A DNA stretch of 64,000 nucleotides from Hymenobacter oligotrophus (GTDB lineage: Bacteria > Bacteroidota > Bacteroidia > Cytophagales > Hymenobacteraceae). Made by a program: the position numbers and the translations under genes. The stretch is taken from assembly GCF_003574965.1 (NCBI RefSeq), contig NZ_CP032317.1, forward strand, positions 2,790,001 to 2,854,000. The letters are read 5' to 3'. The notes under the pieces were generated by a model, which saw only the letters and a program-made list of their open reading frames with translations, made no database searches and was not told the DNA's origin. The stretch's first letter is position 1. Each line of letters opens with the position of its first letter. Shown here in pieces: positions 17,601-23,856 of this stretch.

Positions 17601-18277
17601 GCATGCTGGAGGACAAGTACGGCCCCGAGCACTTAGGGCGGCTGTTGAGCTTTCTGCGCGAGGAAAACGAAACTCCGCGCACCCGCGCCGCCTTGCCGTT
17701 GCTGCAGGCCACTGATTTTTACCACAACTACCGCAAAGGCCCCTTCGCGCTTTACGCGCTGAGCCAATACATGGGCCGCGACCGGGTAAACGGAGCGCTT
17801 CGGCAGTTGCTGGCACACCACCCCCCGGGCAAGCGGCCCCACCCCACCTCGCTCGACCTTTACCGGGAGCTAGCAGCGGCCACGCCCGACTCGCTGCAAC
17901 CGCTGCTGCACGACCTGTTCCGGGTGAACACGTTTTGGGAGTTGGCAACGGAAAAAGCCACCGCCAAACAGCTCAGCGGCGGCCAGTGGCAACTAACCCT
18001 CGCGCTGCAGGCCCACAAGCTAGCCGTGGATAGCGCCGGCACCGAAACCAAACTCCCAATGCGGGAATGGGTAGAAATTGGCGTCTTCGCCTCCGCCGAA
18101 GCAGGCAAAGAGGCAGGCAAGCCGCTCTACCGGCAAAAGCACCTGCTCAAAACCGGCAAGCAAACCATCGTGCTGACGGTACCCGCCCGGCCCGCCAAAG
18201 CAAGCATCGACCCGCGTCAATTGCTGGTTGACTGGAACCCAATCGATAACTCCCAGACGGTGAAGACCGCAGACTAA
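14654..18277 (+). CDS. ABC-2 type permease fused to an M1-family zinc aminopeptidase
   Basis: 1207 residues. Residues 1-610 hold two ABC-2 membrane halves (about 12 helices). Residues 610-1200 are an M1-like peptidase with the zinc motif H950-E-V-A-H954-QWWGNQ and the third ligand Glu974 in LITESLAWY. Together with the ATPase at 13728 it would form an inner-membrane machine with a periplasmic metallopeptidase. Such fusions are known in Bacteroidota but their substrates are not established. A divergent LytS/LytTR pair suggests control by an envelope or peptide signal. The GAMEN exopeptidase motif of classical M1 enzymes is not evident, so substrate specificity may differ. Confidence 0.9.
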   Translation: MNFRTIFALEFRYQLRQVTTWLYFAAVLVIAFLIVVANYASDARDGYILLNAPIVMASVTAICSVKWLVIGASVAGDAAARDVQTRMHLLTYTAPPSKAAYLGGRFLAAFVLSGLILLAIPVGLLLGMHGAGMEAEILGPFRVAGYLTTFAFIALPNAFFATAIQFAAAALSRRALASYLVGAALFAAAYTVWPLLEKGSEWGNLADPMSFGPVLNHLNNDWSPLEKNTRLLLLEGSFLTNRLLWLGISLGLLAFTYVRFQLVLPEASQKSKPGQQPAPAAAAGEKFSWGTGKALPPARGIHGWATQLHQLRLMTWKSFLQLAKSKAGLPLLACLALLVGATVPGNLKGRGVPLLPRTDFVLDYLTAPLTDPNFFWISVGLLTVFYAGELVWRERETGLSEIAHAAPVPEWVLFLSRYLALALVLVVWLAFLLAAGVVAQAALGGAKAEIGLFGLGLFGLQLVDCLLFALLVLCVHVLVNQKFVGHLVALLAYACIAFAGTLGAEHKLLIFGASPSWTYTDIAGFGSTLAPWLWFKGYWAAWALLLAVVAVLFWVRGRQASIGFRLQLARRRFTGPLVPVAAAAASGILAIGGFIFYNTNVLNAYTNSATAAALRATYEQRFRRYHNAPQPVLTGVNLRVEIYPKQRSATVRGTYLLVNNSPVPIDSVHLGTGAGLETTAVDFGRPAKAVLVADELSHRIYALAQPLLPGDSLRLRFQVAHRPKGFTNNGTSAQVLANGTNFRNLEWLPVIGYLPYRELDEAGARKAHGLPARPATASLHDAAARHYAPFPEQIRFEAIVGTNEGQQVVAPGTLRRTWTQAGRRYFHYAAEAPIRNEYAFFSANFLVEQGTWRNPSAGPNREVAIQIYYPPGTPAGNPARMIRSAQASLDYYTQEFGPYPHRQLRFVAQPGYSFGNHASPINITAGEGFFLLNPEADERGFDLVTAVVAHEVAHQWWGNQLKQAYVEGAGLITESLAWYSAMGMLEDKYGPEHLGRLLSFLREENETPRTRAALPLLQATDFYHNYRKGPFALYALSQYMGRDRVNGALRQLLAHHPPGKRPHPTSLDLYRELAAATPDSLQPLLHDLFRVNTFWELATEKATAKQLSGGQWQLTLALQAHKLAVDSAGTETKLPMREWVEIGVFASAEAGKEAGKPLYRQKHLLKTGKQTIVLTVPARPAKASIDPRQLLVDWNPIDNSQTVKTAD

Positions 18278-18506
18278 TCCGTTACCCGCGTTCTGTTGTT
18301 GGCCGGCGGCTTGCAGAGGCTGCCGGGCCAAGCATTATTGTCCTAGGTGCTGCGCGCTGTAACGCGTTGCCGGAGCGCAGCACCGGGCGTTCCGGGAAGT
18401 TTGGGCAGCAAGCCACGTGTGTGCGGCAGCTATTTAACCCGCGGCTGCGTAACCAGCACCTATGCGCCCCGCCGATACGCGCCACCGTGGCCCCCACCCC
18501 GCCGAT

Positions 18507-18828
18507 GCCAAGCTGTTTGCGCCCGAGCAGTTGCCCCGAGCAGCCGCTGGCCCCGTTGCGGCTGCTGCCGCTCGTCGAGAACTGCTTTAAACACGCCATC
18601 GGCGCCAGCGGCCTGAACACCATTCGCATCCGCCTGCAGCAAACCGACGCGGGCCTGACCTTGCGCACCGACAACAACATCCCGCCGGATTTCCGCCCCG
18701 CGCCCTCGGGGCTGGGTTTGCCTAACTTACGGGCCCGGCTGGCGCAGCTGTACCCCGACGAGCGCCACCGCCTCGCCGTTGACGCCACGGCCGCCCATTA
18801 CGCCGCCACTCTCCAGCTCGTGCTTTGA
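18507..18828 (+). pseudogene. LytS-type histidine kinase remnant (C-terminal ATPase part)
   Basis: Only the catalytic end survives: LRLLPLVENCFKHAIG (N box) and GLGLPNLRARLAQLYP (G box). Upstream the protein-like text changes frame (KLFAPEQLP is readable just before in another frame) and there is no membrane domain, no phospho-acceptor His box and no start codon. It ends in a TGA that overlaps the regulator remnant, the usual arrangement of an intact pair. It is the decayed third copy of the two-component type seen twice upstream. Confidence 0.8.
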
Positions 18829-19572
18829 ATCCTGAGTTTGCTCCTGTGCCCTTACGCTGTCTGCTGGTCGATGACAAACCACTGGCTCACACCGTGTTGC
18901 GCGCTTATCTGAACCGCCTGCCGAGTCTGGCCGTGTGGGCCGGCAGCTGGTACGGCGCCGTGGAGGCCCTCACGTTTTTGCGCGCCGCGCCGGTGGACGT
19001 GCTGTTTCTGGACGTGAACATGCCCGGCCTCACTGGCCTGGAGCTGCTGCGCGCGCTGGCCCAGCCGCCGGCAGTCGTCTTGTGCACGGCCCACGCCGAC
19101 CACGCCCTCGGCGCCTTCGATTTTGGGGTGGCCGACTACCTGCTCAAGCCAATTCGCTTCGAGCGTTTTGTCAAAACCATCAGCCGGCTCCACAGCCCCG
19201 CGGTCCATCCCGCGCCAGCGGTGGCCGCCGCCGCGGCGCTTACTCATCCCCCGGTTGCAATCGATTTTGTATTCCTTAAAACGACGTCGGCACCGAGCGG
19301 GGCGCTATGCGGACCTGCTGTTGGTGGAGGGCTACGGCAACTTCGTCAAGTGCCACCTGGCCTTGGGCCGGGTGCTGCTGACAGCCGAAACAATGCGGCA
19401 CATGGAAAGCCAACTTCCTGCCGGCCAGTTTGTGCGTACCCACAAATCGTACTTGGTCAACCTGGCCCGCGTCGAGCGGCTCCACGGCAATGTGTTGCTG
19501 GTGGGCGCTCGGGAAGTGCCGGTGGGCGGCACCTACCGGCAGGAAGTACTGCGCCAACTGCATTTAAGGTAA
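18825..19572 (+). pseudogene. LytTR response regulator, frameshifted
   Basis: The receiver domain is readable from 18825 (no ATG; frame begins TTG AAT), with VDDKP, VLFLDVNMPGLTG, LCTAHADH and LLKPIRF. The frame is lost near 19283-19306, just after FVFLKT. The LytTR part continues in another frame as RYADLLLVEGYGNFVKCHL through RTHKSYLVNLARVERLHGN to the stop at 19570. Reading the junction needs a net shift, probably two small indels. The product would lack DNA binding. Confidence 0.85.
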
Positions 19573-20563
19573 GGCGTAGTGATGCCGGTCATCGCCCGCT
19601 GCGGATGGCCAATGGCTAGCACATAAGCGGTAAGGTTACCGCATGAATGTACCCGTTTTAGATTCCTGATTGCTTGTCTACGCGAGGGTGAAGCTACTTT
19701 GGAGCCAAACTTTCAACCAAGGACAGGTCTGCTGGCTGGGCTGGTTGGGTAAGCGGTTTGCTGCCGCCAAGGTGCTGAGGCCCGCCGAGCAGGGACGCCT
19801 GCTGGTGCAGAACTCACTGTCCCAGTTTTGCCGGCGTACCCGCCAACAGACGGCTCATCTCCTTGCCGCAGTTGGCCCACGCCGGCCGGCCTGACGGATT
19901 GATGATCGGCTGACGGGGCGAGATTACGCCCAAGCTACCGATGGGCAGGCCAAATGGAGTTGTTCAGGGGGTGCTGGATCGCTGCTAGTGAGGGGGCTTT
20001 GGCCAGCATGCGTAAGCCAGGTGCTGTACACAGGTCCCGGCGAATTACCTCGTGACCAGAAGGTGCGCCCAGGCCGTTAAAAAGCACCCTTGTTCACAGC
20101 CTTCTTCCACCAGAAGCGGGCTGTGAAAGTCTTGATGGCCTTAGCGGGACGGGCAACGCTTTCTTGCGGCAATTGGGAATTATTACTTATTTACGGCCGG
20201 CAAGCCCATCGGGCTTTCGCCACGCCGCTCCCGTTTCAACTACTCCTATTGCTTGCCTTGTTAACCGAACGGGGCCGATAAGCGCAACCCCGGCTGCTCG
20301 CCGGGCTACCAGACCGCCCGTTGGGCCCTGGCGCACCGACCGCAAGCAATATGATTCGGAAGTCACCAAACCTCCCCCTTTTCCCGCAACTCCCGCTTGT
20401 CTTGCTTCGGCCCTCGGTTGGCCGCTGGGCTTCCCGTGGCTTATCCGCTGGCTTTCCCTGCTGCGCAGGGAGCTGACTTTGCGTTCTGCCCATGACCGGG
20501 TTGGCGTTTTCTGCGCACCGAACCCTGCTTTCCGATTACGTTCCCACTTACCAATTCTACCTA
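19573..20563. other. About 1 kb without a recognisable gene
   Basis: Short open frames on both strands have no protein-like composition. One 9-bp inverted repeat (TTCACAGCC at 20093, GGCTGTGAA ending 20127) encloses a smaller CTTCT/AGAAG hairpin. This stretch separates the broken two-component pair from the RiPP island. The promoter of the regulator at 20564 should lie at its right end, but no clear TAnnTTTG box was found there. Confidence 0.5.
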
Positions 20564-20959
20564 ATGTTTTCATCGTTAACCGCCCGTCAACTCAGCAATG
20601 CCTACATGCAGCGCATCGTAGGGGGTACCGGACACTATTATAAACAAGCTCTAGCCCAGCTCGTTACGCGCCAGGCCCGCGCCTTGGTGCAAAAGCAGCC
20701 GCGCCATTACCACGAGCATGCCCACCTGACGCAGGCCCTGGCCGAGTGGCAGCACCGGCACTTCGTCAGCCTTGCCCAGCTGCTGGACATCAGCGAGTCC
20801 ACGGCCAAACGCTTGTTCGGGCTCTACAACTGTCACCACAAGCACCAGCACATCAGCAAAGTAACCATGCACAAAGTGGCAGCCTTCCTGGGCACTAAAA
20901 ACCTCGACGAAAAGGTGCTCGGTCACATTATCACCCACGGCCTGGCGGGGGAGCAGTAA
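20564..20959 (+). CDS. XRE-like helix-turn-helix protein next to the RiPP precursor
   Basis: 131 residues from the ATG at 20564; an in-frame ATG at 20492 would add 24 residues. Residues 70-120 resemble a lambda-repressor type HTH: SLAQLLDISESTAKRLF (recognition region), then ISKVTMHKVAAFLGTK. A His-rich insertion NCHHKHQH lies between the helices and may bind metal. The N-terminal 65 residues are Gln/His-rich helices. It converges on the precursor gene across the 62-bp palindrome at 20971, so it belongs to the island and is the best candidate for its regulator. Homologues and operators cannot be confirmed from sequence alone. Confidence 0.7.
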   Translation: MFSSLTARQLSNAYMQRIVGGTGHYYKQALAQLVTRQARALVQKQPRHYHEHAHLTQALAEWQHRHFVSLAQLLDISESTAKRLFGLYNCHHKHQHISKVTMHKVAAFLGTKNLDEKVLGHIITHGLAGEQ

Positions 20960-20970
20960 AAGCCGCCCGG

Positions 20971-21032
20971 CCCTTAACACACAAAGGGCCCCGGGGAGCA
21001 GCTGCTCCCCGGGGCCCTTTGTGTGTTAAGGG
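20971..21032. terminator. Perfect 62-bp palindrome, probable bidirectional terminator
   Basis: Positions 20971-21001 are the exact reverse complement of 21002-21032, with no loop bases at the centre. The stem runs from CCCTTAACACACAAAGGG through a GC core (CCCCGGGGAGCAG). It lies between the stops of the XRE-like gene (20959) and the precursor gene (21041) and ends 8 bases from the latter, so both transcripts enter the hairpin. The A/T tracts inside the stem (ACACAAA/TTTGTGTGTT) could serve as the U-rich tail in each direction. Confidence 0.75.
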
Positions 21033-21040
21033 TAGGCTAC

Positions 21041-21214
21041 TTAGTCGTTGCACACCCCGTCCTGGCAGCCGGTGCCGTCGTTGGAATTGGAAGTGCCGTT
21101 GCTATAAACGGTGAACGTGTTCATGGTGTAACCCCCTTTAACGCGCTTCATTTTAGCCACGTCAAGGCTTTCGAACATGGAGTTGTCCATCTTTTCGAAA
21201 TCGAACTTTTTCAT
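21041..21214 (-). CDS. gwsA: Graspetide precursor peptide, double-glycine leader (GRASP-with-SPASM type)
   Basis: 57 codons plus TAA. The leader is MKKFDFEKMDNSMFESLDV followed by AKMKRVKGG, with cleavage expected after Gly28. The KKFDFEKM start and the K-x-K-x-x-x-GG end are typical of Bacteroidota GG-type natural-product leaders. The 29-residue core begins YTMNTFTVYSNG and ends GTGCQDGVCND. It contains Thr30, 33, 35, 41, 48 and Ser38, 42, 44 as possible ester donors, Asp46, 52 and 57 as possible acceptors, and two cysteines five residues apart (Cys50, Cys55). The gene is divergent from the maturase operon at 21536 and has its own -7 box. The exporter's C39 domain would remove the leader. 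The assignment rests on the leader, the core and the flanking maturases. Confidence 0.82.
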   Translation of the reverse strand: MKKFDFEKMDNSMFESLDVAKMKRVKGGYTMNTFTVYSNGTSNSNDGTGCQDGVCND

Positions 21215-21272
21215 AGAAGTCTAGCAACGCAACCCGCTTCACTTCCTGTGAAGTCTTCGTCGTTGTTGATGT

Positions 21273-21280
21273 CAAAAGTA
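21273..21280 (-). promoter_or_regulatory. -7 box of the precursor promoter
   Basis: Minus-strand TACTTTTG is an exact match to TAnnTTTG and lies 58 bases before the precursor ATG, predicting a leader of about 50 bases. No clear TTG box was found at the usual spacing. Confidence 0.5.
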
Positions 21281-21366
21281 GAGGACGGGCGTACGGGCTT
21301 TTATTCACAGGCGAGAATAAAATAGACCCGTAAGAGGCGGGTTATCAGTTGGTTGCTAGGCAATAG

Positions 21367-21385
21367 TTGTTCACGACGTGAACAA
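21367..21385. promoter_or_regulatory. Perfect 8+3+8 inverted repeat in the divergent promoter region
   Basis: TTGTTCAC (21367-21374) and GTGAACAA (21378-21385) are exact reverse complements around GAC. Size and spacing suit a dimeric DNA-binding protein. It lies between the precursor and the maturase operon, so it could be the operator for both. The XRE-like protein at 20564 is the obvious candidate ligand, by location only. A second weaker repeat, CTTCAC/GTGAAG, occurs at 21238-21254. Confidence 0.45.
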
Positions 21386-21535
21386 GTGATTTTCCCGCCC
21401 TGGGGATTGGTCTATGTTAGCGGCACGGAAAGGCACTGGCTGCTGATTCGGTCAGGCAACCAAAGCTATGTCTTTGGTTTGCTGCTGCTTGCCTTGCGCC
21501 ATCCATCCTTACTCCGGGTTTAGTTCCGGTCGCAG

Positions 21536-22555
21536 ATGATTCTAATTCTCACCACTGACGGAGACCTGTCCGCCGACGTCGTTATCGACTGGCTGCATTA
21601 TTACCAGCAGCCGTTTTTGCGGCTCAACTCCATTGACTTGATCCGGCAGAACCTGCGGCTGCAGATCCGCAACGGGCAGGCACCCGCGCTAACCCTGGGC
21701 AAGCACGAAATTGCCCTGGAAGACATCCGCGCGGTGTGGTTTCGCAAGTTTGGTTTCTTCACCCACTCGGAAGAGTACCTGCAAGCCACCGGCGTGGTGG
21801 CCCCGGGGGCTTTGGCCCACCTGGTGCGGGAGTTTAACGTGGTGCTGGACGGCTTGCTGGGCATTCTCAAGCCAAAGCGCTGGCTGACCAACCCGCAGCA
21901 CGTGAACGTCAACAAGCCCTACTGCCTGCACGTGGCGGTCGAATGCGGCCTGCGCATTCCGGACTCCTACGTGGTAAACGAAACCGGCACGTTGGGCGCC
22001 GTGGCGGCCGAGCAGCCGCTTATTTCCAAATCCATCAAGGACGGCTACCTGTTCAACCGCCCCGCGGGCGGGGCATTTACCATGTTCACCACCGGGGTGC
22101 CCGAAGCCGAGCTTCCGCTGCTGGCCCCGCGCTTCCTGCCTTCGCTGGTTCAGGAGCGGGTCACGAAAGACTATGAGCTGCGGGTTTTCTACCTGCTGGG
22201 GAAATGCTACGCCATGGCAATTTTCTCGCAGCGGGACCAGCAGACCAGCCTGGACTTTCGGCAGTACAACCTGGAGCGGCCCAACCGCAATGTGCCCTAC
22301 CAGCTGCCCCGCCCGCTGGAAAAAAAGATCCACCACCTGATGAAGCGCATGCAGCTGAACTGCGGTTCGCTGGATTTCATCCGCGGCACGGACGGCCACT
22401 ACTACTTCCTGGAAATTAACGCCACCGGCCAGTTCGGCATGGTGGACTTCCCCTGCAACTACGGCCTGCACCGCAAGGTGGCCGAGGCCCTGATCAAGCT
22501 TGACCGCCCCGCCCATGAAAAAGCTTTACCAATACCTGCCGCCCGCCGAGCATAG
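21536..22555 (+). CDS. gwsG: ATP-grasp peptide maturase (GRASP-with-SPASM system)
   Basis: 339 residues. The N-terminus MILILTTDGDLSADVVIDWL and the VWFRKFGFF motif (68-75) are characteristic of graspetide ligases of the MvdD/GwsG kind. The ATP-grasp core shows Lys165 (ISKSIKDG), Gln206-Glu207-Arg-Val, Glu214-Leu-Arg216, and the Mg/ATP motif Glu293-Ile-Asn295 in YFLEINATGQFG. These enzymes activate Asp/Glu side chains of the precursor core as acyl phosphates and join them to Thr/Ser (ester) or Lys (amide). It is the first gene of the operon 21536-30772; its 3' end overlaps the next small gene by 41 bases, suggesting coupling. Confidence 0.9.
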   Translation: MILILTTDGDLSADVVIDWLHYYQQPFLRLNSIDLIRQNLRLQIRNGQAPALTLGKHEIALEDIRAVWFRKFGFFTHSEEYLQATGVVAPGALAHLVREFNVVLDGLLGILKPKRWLTNPQHVNVNKPYCLHVAVECGLRIPDSYVVNETGTLGAVAAEQPLISKSIKDGYLFNRPAGGAFTMFTTGVPEAELPLLAPRFLPSLVQERVTKDYELRVFYLLGKCYAMAIFSQRDQQTSLDFRQYNLERPNRNVPYQLPRPLEKKIHHLMKRMQLNCGSLDFIRGTDGHYYFLEINATGQFGMVDFPCNYGLHRKVAEALIKLDRPAHEKALPIPAARRA

Positions 22556-22757
22556 GTTTTACTCCCTGAACTTTCTGCTGGCCGAGAACGCCGCGGGCGG
22601 CCCGCGCAACACGTTGGTGGACCTGTCCAAGAAAGCGGACAGCGCGCACTACGGCAGCCGGGATTTTCAAACCTTTCTGTTTAACAAGCACATCTCCCGC
22701 GTGCTGGCTTCTCCCGAGGCGCTGAGCACCACGGATTTGCTTTCCGAAGAACTTTAG
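22515..22757 (+). CDS. Unrecognised 80-aa protein between the two maturases
   Basis: 80 residues starting MKKLYQYLPPAEHRFYSLNF and ending SPEALSTTDLLSEEL. It starts 41 bases inside gwsG in another frame and ends 10 bases before gwsS, so it is part of the operon rather than an antisense artefact. It has no signal peptide, no membrane helix and no cysteine. A GG pair occurs at residues 28-29, but the following 51 residues are not Thr/Asp-rich, so a second precursor is unlikely. It could be a leader-recognition or chaperone-like subunit; that is a guess. No family is recognised. Confidence 0.65.
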   Translation: MKKLYQYLPPAEHRFYSLNFLLAENAAGGPRNTLVDLSKKADSAHYGSRDFQTFLFNKHISRVLASPEALSTTDLLSEEL

Positions 22758-22767
22758 TTGTCCGCCC

Positions 22768-23835
22768 GTGAAAGCCTACTTCAAGCTCTTCGCCTGCTGC
22801 ATTCCCGTGAAGGGGGCCCGCCGCAGCGTGATCTGCGACTTGCAGCGCGACCGCTACCAGCCGATCCCCACCATTCTGTATTACATCCTCACGCGGTTTC
22901 ACCACCTGCCGGTGGAGCAGATCAAAGCCAACTTCGACCACCGCCACAACGCGGACATTGACGCCTACCTGGCTTTTCTTGACGAGCAGGAGCTAGGGTT
23001 TTGGACCGATGAGCCGCAGCAGTTTCCGGCCCTGCAGCTCAAGAATTGGCACGAGGCCAAGGCCATCACCAACGCCGTAGTAGACTTCGCGCCCCAGTCC
23101 ACTCATTCGCTGACGGAACTGGTGCCGCAGCTTTCCGAGCTGGGGTGTGACGCGCTGGAGCTGCGGTTTTTTTATTCGCTGGCGCTGCCCGAGCTAACCC
23201 AGCGCCTGGAAGCGGTCAAGGGCAGCACGCTGCGCTCGGTGGAAGTGGTGGTGGGTTACGACCCGAGCCTGAGTTCGGCCGCGCTGCGCGAGCTGCACCA
23301 GCACAACCCGCGCGTGCGCAAGCTCACCATTCATTCGGCCGGGCAGGCTACGTTTGCCGAGCTGGACGACTTTGTCATCATTTACACCCCCGAGCAGATC
23401 ACCTCCGAGAAGTGCTGCGGCAGCGTGTCGCCCTGGTACTTTACGGCCAATACGCACCTGTTCAGCGAAGCCCAGAAATTCAACAGCTGCCTGAACCGCA
23501 AAATCGGGGTGGACCAGCACGGGCTGCTGCGCAACTGCCCGAGCATGCCCACCTCGTTTGGGCACGTGGACGACACCCCGCTGCGCGCCGTGCTGCAGCA
23601 GCCGGACTTTACCGCGGTCTGGGCGGTGAACAAGGACCAGGTGGAAGTCTGCCGGGACTGCGAATTCCGCTACATCTGCCAGGACTGCCGGGCTTACACC
23701 CTGGACGCGACTTCGCTTTCGGGCAAGCCGGCCAAGTGCAGCTACGATCCCTACGCCGCCGTCTGGGGCGAAGCCACCGCGGACGCCTCCCGCCCGGCGG
23801 CCCGGGCCGGGGCGCCCGTATCCGTTGCCGAATAA
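22768..23835 (+). CDS. gwsS: SPASM-domain peptide maturase (GRASP-with-SPASM system)
   Basis: 355 residues from a GTG start at 22768, 10 bases after the previous stop. The N-terminus (YFKLFACCIPVKGARRSVIC) is typical of the GwsS family. The C-terminal third is a SPASM domain: Cys241 and Cys257 (GLLRNCPSMPTSFGHV), then Cys295-x2-Cys298-x5-Cys304-x2-Cys307 and Cys324, enough for auxiliary iron-sulfur clusters. A canonical CX3CX2C radical-SAM triad is not present, so it may be a pseudo-radical-SAM protein acting as partner of the ATP-grasp enzyme. Its exact reaction is not established. It is cotranscribed with gwsG. Confidence 0.87.
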   Translation: MKAYFKLFACCIPVKGARRSVICDLQRDRYQPIPTILYYILTRFHHLPVEQIKANFDHRHNADIDAYLAFLDEQELGFWTDEPQQFPALQLKNWHEAKAITNAVVDFAPQSTHSLTELVPQLSELGCDALELRFFYSLALPELTQRLEAVKGSTLRSVEVVVGYDPSLSSAALRELHQHNPRVRKLTIHSAGQATFAELDDFVIIYTPEQITSEKCCGSVSPWYFTANTHLFSEAQKFNSCLNRKIGVDQHGLLRNCPSMPTSFGHVDDTPLRAVLQQPDFTAVWAVNKDQVEVCRDCEFRYICQDCRAYTLDATSLSGKPAKCSYDPYAAVWGEATADASRPAARAGAPVSVAE

Positions 23836-23856
23836 ATCCGAACGCGTTTCGCCTCT

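Noticed and set aside
20093-20127. 9-bp inverted repeat as a terminator or riboswitch
   Set aside because: Large interrupted loop, no T-tract, and no gene close on either side.
22515-22757. The 80-aa protein as a second RiPP precursor because of its GG at residues 28-29
   Set aside because: The sequence after GG is a normal charged protein of 51 residues without a Thr/Ser-Asp core, and the N-terminus does not match the other leader.
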